Positions 1 through 6,883 of a stretch of 7,450 nucleotides of DNA are shown in pieces. The position numbers were made by a program, and so were the translations under genes. Source of the stretch: Verrucomicrobiota bacterium (lineage in GTDB: Bacteria; Verrucomicrobiota; Verrucomicrobiia; Verrucomicrobiales; Verrucomicrobiaceae); the NCBI GenBank assembly GCA_023429545.1, contig JAEYUU010000359.1, forward strand, positions 1-7,450. The letters run 5' to 3'. Positions within the stretch are counted from its first letter, which is position 1. Every line of letters begins with the position of its first letter. The notes below the pieces were generated by a model that was not told the origin of the DNA, did no database searches, and was given only the letters and a program-made list of their open reading frames with translations.

Positions 1-339
1 TTTCCGGAGGTGGATCACATCGAACTCGTCGGCCCACCCTCCTCTTCTGGCTCAAGTGCGCGCGGCTTCGTCCTGTGTCCCGGCGGCGTTTACGATCGCT
101 CGGCATGTGGCACCGGCACGAGTGCGAAGCTCGCCTGTCTCGCTGCGAATGGTGATCTGACAGAAGGTGAAGAGTGGGTGCAGGAGAGCATCATCGGCAG
201 CACTTTTCAGGGCAGCTACCGCTGGCATGACCGTGCGGCGGGCATCATCATCCCCACCATTGTGGGCACTGCCCATGTGACGGCAGAGTCAGATCTCCTG
301 CTGGATGAACGGGACCCCTTCTGTTGGGGCATCTCCTAG
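1..339 (+). CDS. 4-hydroxyproline 2-epimerase / proline racemase family protein (3' part)
   Basis: This is the C-terminal 112 residues of a proline racemase-family enzyme. The frame is open from base 1, so the gene starts outside the window; the GTG at position 10 is an internal valine, not a start. The diagnostic motif [15 protein letters not shown] (visible residues 31-45) contains the second catalytic cysteine (Cys36, codon 106-108) that acts as one of the two acid/base thiols in this family. Because Cys is present rather than Thr, a racemase/epimerase is favoured over the related trans-3-hydroxy-L-proline dehydratases. The following [13 protein letters not shown] and the tail DPFCWGIS are typical of family members annotated as 4-hydroxyproline epimerase, which interconvert trans-4-hydroxy-L-proline and cis-4-hydroxy-D-proline in the cytoplasm. 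The downstream FAD-dependent D-amino-acid oxidoreductase fits this role. Family members are about 310-345 residues, so roughly two thirds is missing, including the first catalytic Cys. Family assignment is secure; substrate is inferred. Confidence 0.9.
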   Translation, partial: FPEVDHIELVGPPSSSGSSARGFVLCPGGVYDRSACGTGTSAKLACLAANGDLTEGEEWVQESIIGSTFQGSYRWHDRAAGIIIPTIVGTAHVTAESDLLLDERDPFCWGIS

Positions 340-361
340 CGCCTCATTGCCTTTCTGGAAC

Positions 362-365
362 GGAG
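362..365 (+). promoter_or_regulatory. Shine-Dalgarno site for the FAD-dependent oxidoreductase
   Basis: GGAG lies 8 nt upstream of the ATG at 374. It supports that ATG over the in-frame upstream ATG at 305, which would lie inside the epimerase gene and add 23 residues ([10 protein letters not shown]...) before the FAD-binding fold. Confidence 0.65.
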
Positions 366-373
366 CCACACGC

Positions 374-1627
374 ATGTCGCACGTCATCATTCTCGGTGCT
401 GGAGTCATCGGCCTTTGCACAGCACTGCAGGTGGCCCGTCGCGGGCACCGGGTCACGGTGATCGACCGCGATGGGCCGGAACGAAACGGGTGCTCCTACG
501 GCAACGCAGGCATGATCGTGCCCAGCCATTTCATTCCGCTGGCTGCGCCTGGAATGGTGGCGCTCGGACTGAAGTGGATGTGGAACCCTGAATCCCCCTT
601 CTATATCAAGCCCTCGCTGAATCCCGACCTCCTTCAGTGGGGATGGAACTTCTGGAAGGCTGCGACGCCCGGGCGAGTGAAGCGTGCCGCGCCCCTGCTG
701 CGGGACCTGCACCTGCAAAGCCGCAGCCTCTTTGACGAGTTGGCCGCAGAGAGTGGCAATGCCTTCGGCCTCACGAAGCATGGGCTGCTGATGCTATGCA
801 AGACCCAACACTCGCTGGATGAAGAGGCGCAAGCTGCACAGCATGCGCGCGACATGCACGTGCCGGCACAAGTGCTGGACGCAACACAAACCAGCGCCCT
901 CGATCCCGGCATCACCATGGATGTGGCTGGTGCGGTGCACTATCCCATGGACTGCCACCTGACTCCGCAAGCCTTCATGCACACGCTGCAAGGTCTTTGC
1001 GATAAGGCGGGAGTTTCCTTTGTCTGGAATGCACCCATCGAAAGCCTGCGGACTGAAGGCTCGAGGACCCGTGCCGCAATGACCTCAACGGAAGCAGTGG
1101 AAGGTGACGAGTTTGTCCTGTGCCTCGGGTCATGGAGCGCGGCATTGTCGCAGTCCATGGGATTGCGCCTGCCCATGCAAGCGGGCAAGGGCTACAGCCT
1201 GACGCTGGCAACTCCGCGCCAGCTTCCGCAGTTCTGCAGCATCCTCACGGAGGCGCGGGTGGCTGTGACGCCCATGGCGGGAGGCACGTTACGCTTTGGA
1301 GGCACCATGGAGATCTCCGGCATGAGCGAGTCCATCAATCCGCGACGCGTGCAGGGCATCATCAAAGCGGCTTCACGCTACTTCCCGGAATTCACGCCTG
1401 ACGACTTCGCTGGAACAAAGCCGTGGTGCGGCATGCGCCCGTGTGCTCCGGATGGGCTGCCTTACCTCGGGCGGACACGGCGGTTCACGAATCTCTGCGT
1501 GGCCACCGGTCATGCCATGATGGGCCTCAGCCTGGGGCCGGTCACCGGCAGGATCGTGAGCCAGATCCTGGATGGAGAGGCTCCGGCATGCGATCTGTCG
1601 ATTTTATCGCCAGATCGCTATGCCTGA
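374..1627 (+). CDS. FAD-dependent D-amino acid dehydrogenase (DAO family), probable D-hydroxyproline dehydrogenase
   Basis: This 417-residue protein is a complete DAO-family flavoenzyme, similar in length to DadA-type D-amino acid dehydrogenases. The N-terminus, SHVIILGAGVIGLCTALQVA, is a Rossmann dinucleotide-binding motif (G8-A-G10-V-I-G13), which puts the start at 374. An acidic/basic IDRD ends the second strand. The motif NGCSYGNAGMIVPSH (about residues 38-52) is typical of DadA-like enzymes. Near the C-terminus GMRPCAPDGLPYLG (from residue 353) and ATGHAMMGLSLGP (from residue 377) form the second FAD contact. No signal peptide or membrane segment is seen, so it is probably cytoplasmic or peripherally membrane-associated, passing electrons to the respiratory chain. 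It follows the epimerase gene by 34 bp and is probably co-transcribed. By context it likely oxidises cis-4-hydroxy-D-proline to the pyrroline carboxylate. Other D-amino acids, or a glycine oxidase-like activity, cannot be excluded. Its last 14 codons form a strong hairpin. Confidence 0.88.
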   Translation: MSHVIILGAGVIGLCTALQVARRGHRVTVIDRDGPERNGCSYGNAGMIVPSHFIPLAAPGMVALGLKWMWNPESPFYIKPSLNPDLLQWGWNFWKAATPGRVKRAAPLLRDLHLQSRSLFDELAAESGNAFGLTKHGLLMLCKTQHSLDEEAQAAQHARDMHVPAQVLDATQTSALDPGITMDVAGAVHYPMDCHLTPQAFMHTLQGLCDKAGVSFVWNAPIESLRTEGSRTRAAMTSTEAVEGDEFVLCLGSWSAALSQSMGLRLPMQAGKGYSLTLATPRQLPQFCSILTEARVAVTPMAGGTLRFGGTMEISGMSESINPRRVQGIIKAASRYFPEFTPDDFAGTKPWCGMRPCAPDGLPYLGRTRRFTNLCVATGHAMMGLSLGPVTGRIVSQILDGEAPACDLSILSPDRYA

Positions 1628-1628
1628 G
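1581..1628. terminator. Imperfect 17-bp hairpin at the end of convergent genes (possible bidirectional terminator)
   Basis: The arms 1585-1602 and 1606-1624 pair around a TTT loop (1603-1605). From the base: GGCAT with ATGCC, one bulged T at 1619, GCGATCTG with CAGATCGC, a T/C mismatch (1598/1610), then CGAT with ATCG. That gives 17 pairs with one bulge and one mismatch; three more pairs (1581-1583 with 1626-1628) follow beyond a mismatch at the base. The structure overlaps the last codons and stop of the oxidoreductase gene and lies just past the end of the convergent minus-strand gene (stop at 1650-1652). It would form in transcripts from either direction. No run of T follows on either strand, so classical intrinsic termination is not demonstrated; it could instead stabilise 3' ends. 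Confidence 0.5.
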
Positions 1629-1649
1629 GTCGGGCGGTGCCATGCGGAC

Positions 1650-4600
1650 TTATTTCCCCGCGCACCACTTCACCGCATTGACTAGGATGCGCTTGAAGGC
1701 AGCATCCTCATGCGTGCGCGCATCATGCCCGAGGGCAATGCCTGCGATGCGAGCCTTGTCATGCCTGGTGATCCACACGCTGGGGTGCGGCTTCCCAAAC
1801 TTCTTGCTCGGGGATGTCTCTGCCAGCACCTCGATGGCGACCGTGCCCGCGGGTACCTTGTCGGGCTCGGCATTCATGTAGTAGAGCTCATCCACCACGT
1901 CGAAGCTGGCCGGCACGCCCTGCATGATGGGGTGGTCCTTCTTGAGTACACTCACCGAGTAGGGACCCAGCTTGTCATGACCGCGCGAACCGCCACCCAC
2001 GATTTTCGCATTGAGTTCGGGCCACCTCGGATAGGCATACCAGGTGCCGGGATGCATCATGATGACGCCCTTGCCTGCTGCCACTCGATCAAAGAGCGCC
2101 TTGCGATAGACTGGGATGTCGAAGAACTGGCGGTTCACGCTGATGACCGCCACATCTGCATTGGCGAGTTCTGCCGCGGCCTGTTCACGGTCCTCCGTGT
2201 AGTGCACGGTGTAGCCGGCATCCTTGAGCGTGGCGCTGTCCACTTCGCCGAAGAACTTGGCGAAGTCATGCGAGCTGCCACCGCCGATGATGAGGACCTT
2301 GGTCTTGCCTGGTGTCCATGAAACGGGCGTGGTGGGAACCAGCTTGCCGTCGCCTTTGCCACCTTCCTTGGGCCCGGGCTGGTCAGGAGCAGATGCGGCG
2401 GCGGAAGGTGCTCCCGCCGAATCGGGACCCGGCTTTGCCCCCATTCTCCCCTCGACATCCGCCGTGACGGCTAGCACCACAGGAGCGACGCCATTGGCGA
2501 AGCTCTCGAGGGCCAGTTTCTTGATCACGCCCTTCTTGGTCAGCGTGAGGCTGAGGAGACGCACTTGCTGATCAGCGCTAATCGGCTCCTTCACCAACTG
2601 GCTGCCAGGCACCTCCACCGGACGGATGTAATCGGCAAATGCCTCGCCGTTCTTGAGCGTGAATTCCTCCGTCTCGCCGCTGTCATACGTGATGGTGGCC
2701 TTCAACGCGGGCACAGGGTCCCTCACGGCAGGAAAGCCCCACCCGGCGATGCCGCTGAGCAGATGCAGCTTCCTGGCCTGCGCATTCACAGCCACCTCCA
2801 CGCGCTGGGGATACGTCCAGCTCTGGCTGTTTTTCGGGCCTCCCTTGAGCACGATGATATTCGACCCCGTCTCGCTCTTCGCAGCGTCCTGGATGAAGAA
2901 GGGAATACCCTCCACCTTCACATTGCCGTACTTCGCCAGGCGCACCTGTCCCTGATTTGGCTTCGGTCCGGCGAAGACACCTTCGCGGCTATCGGCGGTG
3001 TAGGCCGGGCGGAGATCGATGATGCGGAAATGTTTGAGGGCATCGCCACAGATGTAGGCAAGGAGATCGCGCAACGCCTCAGGCCCCATGGCTTCCAGCC
3101 CCTCCGGCATGAGGCTGCGGCGAGTGTTCTCGCGCGTGGCGATTTCACTCTTGGGAATCTCCTTCAGGCCCACCTGCGTGGCGAGCGTGAGCGTGGACGG
3201 ATTCTCTGAAGTGATGACACCCACGATGGCCTCGCCTTTCTTGGTCACGATGTTGTGGGCCCAGAAACTCGGGTCCACCTCGCGGTTCGGATCGATGATG
3301 TGTACCAGCAACTCCGCAGGACCGTGCGCTCCCATGCCATCGAGTGGCGGACCGACTGCCAGTCCGGTATCACCGAGCTTGTGGCAGGTGGCGCAGAGGG
3401 CATAGGCGATTTTGCCCTTGGCTGCATCGCCAGCCTTCTCCACTTCGGGGATGAGTCGGGCGATGAGCTTGTTTTTCTCCACCGTGGCAGGACTCAGCTT
3501 TTCCAGCATCTTGTTCGCGCGACTGGCCACCTGCTTGTTCGGATGCGTGCGCAGGCGGGCGACATTGGAGGGGCCGATGTCCGCGGGTTTTACGATACCC
3601 TTTTCCACTTCGTCGAGGACAACATTCACCCACTCGGGACGCTTGAGCAGTTCATCAAAAATCGCCAGCTGCACCGGAGGTTCCACGTCCACATAGGTGT
3701 CCATCAAGCGGCTCGCCACATAAGGTCCGGTCCTCTCGGTGATGAGTTTAATGACGCCCAGCCGGAAATCCATGGGATTCACAAACGGACCGTTCGCGCC
3801 TCCGTCCTTGCGGTCAATTTCCATCGCGGCCTCCGCAATGAGACCCTTCGCCTCGCCATCTCCTTCCGCGCCAAGGAAGCCGCGTGCCGCCGCCAGACGC
3901 TCTTGAGTCGGGGCCTTTGCGTCCTTCATCCGGGCCATCAGCACCTGGACCACGGCCTTGCGCTCGCCGCTCAGGGCACGGTCCGTGTCCCACTTGGCCG
4001 CAAGAGGCAGGGCCGCAGCGGCAGTGGAAGGATTGGCGAGGAGCTTCTGAAGAGGCTCTTTCAACGCGGGATGCGCTGTCAGCCTCAAATCAGGTTGCTG
4101 AGTCAGCGCACGAAGCACAGAAGACTGGAGTGCTTCCGTACCGGGGCCTCCTGCAGCGCACACGCCGAGCAGATGTGTCGTATTCTTCACCGCGTCACCC
4201 TCAAGCGCCATGGGAATGAGCGTTTCTACAAAGGCGCCCAGTTCTCCAGCTCGCTTGGAAGCGAATGCCGCGGCTATCTCCTTCGAGGCATTGTCCCTTG
4301 CCGCCGCAATCACCGCAGAGCGTGTCCAATCGTCCTTGGCATTGAGAAAGGCACTCAGCGATTCCGAATCGGTCAGAACGCCTTTTTCCACATCCTCAAA
4401 GATACGCAGTGCCTTGCTGCCCATTTGGGGCGTGATGCCGCTTTCCGCGAGACCCACGACTTCCTTGCCCTGCAGGCCTTGCTGCTCGGTGATCAAACGC
4501 CAGGCCTGTTGCTTTTGCGGACCGTTCTCGCTGTCCTTCACCACTTTGGAGAGTTGCTGAAAGTCATCCTTCGCCAGCTTCGCCACCTCCACCCTTTTCG

Positions 4601-6728
4601 CCTGCTTGTGCTGCACCTTCCAGATGCGGCCATAGTAGTGGTCGCGGTCAGGACGCACCGCAGCGTTGGCAGGTCCGTGCACTGGACCGCGGGTGTCGTT
4701 GTGGATGATGGCCTGGTTGCAGAAGTCCACCACGTAGAGCGCGCCCTCAGGGCCGACGCGGACTTCGATGGGACGGAACCAGAGATTCTTGCTGCGGATG
4801 AACTCGGTATTCTCGCGGCCGGGTTCACGCTTGGCCTTGTAGGTCACACCATCGGGCTCAACCATGAAGTGGCTCACGATGTTCAGCGTGGGCTCGGTGG
4901 TGAAGTAGCCGTAGTTCCATTTCGCGGGCCAGGCGCCACCTTCATAGATAGCGCATCCGGCGGCCGCAGTATAGCTGCCTACCTGGTCAATCTGCACATA
5001 GGCCTGCTGTTCCCAGTGCATGGCAGGAAAGGTGGGCTCACGCGGGAGAAGGCCGTTCGTGCCGGAGACGCCGGGAAGCTTGCCCTTCGCCAGGACATAC
5101 TCGGGCAGCACCACGTGAATGAAGTGATTGCCGCTCGTCGGCTGTGTGTAGAACACCTGACCATCCCACGTGATATCGAGGCCCCAGGTGTTGCCACCAC
5201 GGGAGGCGTGCTGCTCGATGGAGCTGCCGTCGGGCTTGAAGCGAACGACGCCCGCCCCGATAGGTCCGAAGCCCTTCGTGCCATCGCCGGACTTCGCGTC
5301 ATCCGTGCTGGAGTAGCCGTGCGTGGCATACACCCAGCCATCCTGACCCCACCGCATGTTGTTGATGACAGCGTGGGTATCGCGATTGCCAAGGTTGGTG
5401 TAGAGCTTGGTGCGCTTGTCAGCCTTGTCGTCGCCATCGGTGTCCTCGAAGAACCAGATATCCGGCGCGGCGCAGACGATGACGCCATTCTTGTAAAAGA
5501 CACTGGAGGTCGCGAGCTCGATCTTGTCGGCAAAGACCTTCTTCTTGTCCATGATGCCGTCCCCATCGGTGTCGCTGAGGATGGAAACGCGGTCGAGCGG
5601 ATCGCGCTCATGCTGTCCTGGCTTGAGCGCGCCTGAGTCCTTCCAGGCTTCGACATTGGCCTGGCGAAGTCCATTCGGATACTCCGGAGTCTCGACCACC
5701 CACAGACGCCCTTTCTCATCCCAGTCGATGTTCATCGGCTTGTTGATCAGCGGCTCGGCTGCCACCAGCGAGATATCAAACTCGGGATGCACTTCCAGTT
5801 GCTTGGGGACATCCTGCGGGCGTGGGACACCACCCTCCACGTAGCGGAGCGCGGCGCCGAGTTCCTCCGGCTTGCAAAGCAGATCTGCATTCTCACGCTT
5901 TCCCGCCCAGGCGATGCCCCGCAGGATCGCGGTGCGCAGGCCATTGTGGGAAAAGTTCTTGTAGTAGTGGCCGGGAATGCAGACAAAAGCGCGGTAGGAG
6001 TCCCCTCCGTTGCCCGGCAGGGATGCCGCGGGCTTCACGCCGCTCTCCGTGGCCACGCCTTCATAAGTCCACATCTGCGGCTGGATGTCGTAGATGTTGA
6101 CGGCCTTTCCCTTCGCCACCGCTTCCGCGGCGCGCTGCTGCGCCTCCTTGTTGCCCTTGCCGCCAGTGTCCTTTGCCTTGGGTGTGTAAGCGGCGGCGAG
6201 GATCTTCGCCTCCGGAAGGATGTCCATGTCATAGTAGATCTCGTCGTCGATGTCGAAGTTCGAGATCTCGCGCGTGATCGGGTTTTCATGATCCGTGAAG
6301 TACAGGGACATCGGCGCTTCCAGCCACTTCGTCGGTGTCTTGTGGTTCCACGAGCCGCCGGCAATCGTCCTGAACCACTCTGGATCTCGTGAGACGACAC
6401 CAGCGTGGATGACGACCAACCCGCCACCGCGCTTGAGGAATTCCAAGAGGTTCTTCCGCTCTTCACCAATCGCGATATTGCCCGCCTCCTGCGCGTGGAG
6501 GATGAGCACGTCTGTGTTATCGAGTTGTGCCTTGGTGGGAAAGGCATCGCCGCCATCCGCCCTGGCGCCGCGCTCATTCAAGAGCGGAACCCAGTCCTTG
6601 AGAAACTGCGGGTAATCGTGCGCGCCAGGACCATGGGATTTCGGACCACTGCGGATGAAAACGCGGATGGGATCTGCGGCGTGCGCGACGCTGCAGAGCA
6701 GCAGGAGGGTGAGGAAGAGACGGATCAT
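1650..6728 (-). CDS. Secreted multidomain protein: ThuA-like, PVC-type dehydrogenase propeller, c-type heme domain, second ThuA-like domain
   Basis: This 1692-residue protein starts with a clear signal peptide, MIRLFLTLLLLCSVAHA, cleaved after AHA (residue 17), so it is periplasmic or exported. Domains in order: ThuA-like, glutamine-amidotransferase-like fold (about 21-275); 'membrane-bound dehydrogenase' beta-propeller (about 311-705) with two DxDxDG-type calcium-like loops (SDTDGDGIMD from 385, EDTDGDDKAD from 428); helical HEAT-like region (about 706-1095); c-type heme domain with CATCH at 1112-1116 and SLMPEG with candidate axial ligand Met1207; beta-rich domain (about 1230-1427); Pro/Gly/Ala linker (about 1428-1474); and a second ThuA-like domain (about 1475-1690). 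The propeller plus heme pairing is characteristic of Planctomycetes and Verrucomicrobia and is thought to oxidise sugars or sugar derivatives, passing electrons to the heme; the substrate is unknown. The start at 6728 is chosen for the signal peptide, although no Shine-Dalgarno is visible. A TTG at 6833 would add 35 residues read through the upstream repeats and is unlikely. It converges on the oxidoreductase gene with a 22-bp gap. Confidence 0.9.
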   Translation of the reverse strand: MIRLFLTLLLLCSVAHAADPIRVFIRSGPKSHGPGAHDYPQFLKDWVPLLNERGARADGGDAFPTKAQLDNTDVLILHAQEAGNIAIGEERKNLLEFLKRGGGLVVIHAGVVSRDPEWFRTIAGGSWNHKTPTKWLEAPMSLYFTDHENPITREISNFDIDDEIYYDMDILPEAKILAAAYTPKAKDTGGKGNKEAQQRAAEAVAKGKAVNIYDIQPQMWTYEGVATESGVKPAASLPGNGGDSYRAFVCIPGHYYKNFSHNGLRTAILRGIAWAGKRENADLLCKPEELGAALRYVEGGVPRPQDVPKQLEVHPEFDISLVAAEPLINKPMNIDWDEKGRLWVVETPEYPNGLRQANVEAWKDSGALKPGQHERDPLDRVSILSDTDGDGIMDKKKVFADKIELATSSVFYKNGVIVCAAPDIWFFEDTDGDDKADKRTKLYTNLGNRDTHAVINNMRWGQDGWVYATHGYSSTDDAKSGDGTKGFGPIGAGVVRFKPDGSSIEQHASRGGNTWGLDITWDGQVFYTQPTSGNHFIHVVLPEYVLAKGKLPGVSGTNGLLPREPTFPAMHWEQQAYVQIDQVGSYTAAAGCAIYEGGAWPAKWNYGYFTTEPTLNIVSHFMVEPDGVTYKAKREPGRENTEFIRSKNLWFRPIEVRVGPEGALYVVDFCNQAIIHNDTRGPVHGPANAAVRPDRDHYYGRIWKVQHKQAKRVEVAKLAKDDFQQLSKVVKDSENGPQKQQAWRLITEQQGLQGKEVVGLAESGITPQMGSKALRIFEDVEKGVLTDSESLSAFLNAKDDWTRSAVIAAARDNASKEIAAAFASKRAGELGAFVETLIPMALEGDAVKNTTHLLGVCAAGGPGTEALQSSVLRALTQQPDLRLTAHPALKEPLQKLLANPSTAAAALPLAAKWDTDRALSGERKAVVQVLMARMKDAKAPTQERLAAARGFLGAEGDGEAKGLIAEAAMEIDRKDGGANGPFVNPMDFRLGVIKLITERTGPYVASRLMDTYVDVEPPVQLAIFDELLKRPEWVNVVLDEVEKGIVKPADIGPSNVARLRTHPNKQVASRANKMLEKLSPATVEKNKLIARLIPEVEKAGDAAKGKIAYALCATCHKLGDTGLAVGPPLDGMGAHGPAELLVHIIDPNREVDPSFWAHNIVTKKGEAIVGVITSENPSTLTLATQVGLKEIPKSEIATRENTRRSLMPEGLEAMGPEALRDLLAYICGDALKHFRIIDLRPAYTADSREGVFAGPKPNQGQVRLAKYGNVKVEGIPFFIQDAAKSETGSNIIVLKGGPKNSQSWTYPQRVEVAVNAQARKLHLLSGIAGWGFPAVRDPVPALKATITYDSGETEEFTLKNGEAFADYIRPVEVPGSQLVKEPISADQQVRLLSLTLTKKGVIKKLALESFANGVAPVVLAVTADVEGRMGAKPGPDSAGAPSAAASAPDQPGPKEGGKGDGKLVPTTPVSWTPGKTKVLIIGGGSSHDFAKFFGEVDSATLKDAGYTVHYTEDREQAAAELANADVAVISVNRQFFDIPVYRKALFDRVAAGKGVIMMHPGTWYAYPRWPELNAKIVGGGSRGHDKLGPYSVSVLKKDHPIMQGVPASFDVVDELYYMNAEPDKVPAGTVAIEVLAETSPSKKFGKPHPSVWITRHDKARIAGIALGHDARTHEDAAFKRILVNAVKWCAGK

Positions 6729-6766
6729 GGCGGATGAGCGTGCGAGGTAAATGGCCTGAGTCGCGA

Positions 6767-6877
6767 AACCACTAATGAATACCAATGTGAGTGCGACAGA
6801 CGAGTTGAAGTGCGAATCGGACAAATGACTCAAATTCAGAAACTCAAATTAGTGTCCGTTAGTGATCATTAGTGGTT
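6767..6877. repeat. Intergenic repeat element bounded by a perfect 12-bp inverted repeat
   Basis: AACCACTAATGA (6767-6778) and TCATTAGTGGTT (6866-6877) are exact reverse complements separated by 87 bp. The element fills most of the 155-bp gap between the TIM-barrel gene stop (6884-6886) and the start of the large secreted protein (6728). It is AT-richer than the genes around it. A 9-bp direct repeat, ACTCAAATT, occurs at 6828-6836 and 6842-6850, 14 bp apart. The long loop argues against a simple terminator. It could be a dispersed intergenic repeat, a remnant of a miniature mobile element, or an array of regulator sites in front of the secreted-protein gene. No flanking target-site duplication was noticed. 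Confidence 0.6.
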
Positions 6878-6878
6878 A
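6849..6878. repeat. Three TTAGTG direct repeats at exact 10-bp spacing
   Basis: TTAGTG begins at 6849, 6859 and 6869, giving units TTAGTGTCCG, TTAGTGATCA and TTAGTGGTTA. A fourth, inverted copy (CACTAA, 6771-6776) lies at the far end of the surrounding element. A 10-bp period places the copies on one face of the helix, as for tandem protein-binding sites, but the set may equally be internal structure of a dispersed repeat. It lies 121-150 bp upstream of the large gene's start codon, on its promoter side. Confidence 0.6.
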
Positions 6879-6883
6879 GAAAG

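Noticed and set aside
305..373. An upstream ATG start for the FAD-dependent oxidoreductase at 305
   Set aside because: It overlaps the epimerase reading frame, adds 23 residues ahead of the Rossmann fold, and the ATG at 374 has GGAG at a suitable distance.
1628..1649. A small gene or RNA between the convergent genes
   Set aside because: The gap is 22 bp, too short to hold one.
1650..1700. Possible second hairpin (GGTGC at 1636-1640 with GCACC at 1662-1666) at the convergent junction
   Set aside because: Only five pairs around a 21-nt loop and no T-run; far weaker than the hairpin at 1581-1628.
3255..5636. A 793-codon open frame on the plus strand, antisense to the large secreted protein
   Set aside because: Its codons are in exact register with those of the minus-strand gene, so a stop would need a sense TTA, CTA or TCA codon, which are rare in GC-rich genes. 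The translation shows no recognisable domain, while the minus strand encodes several known domains over the same DNA.
6660..6728. Lipoprotein signal peptide on the large protein (LLLLC at residues 8-12)
   Set aside because: The residue before Cys12 is Leu rather than Gly, Ala or Ser, and a standard AHA cleavage site follows at residue 17, so ordinary secretion fits better.
6729..6833. An N-terminal extension of the large protein from a TTG at 6833, with a hydrophobic stretch
   Set aside because: The extension runs through the intergenic repeat element, precedes an excellent signal peptide that begins at 6728, and has no ribosome binding site. It is more likely an accidental open frame.
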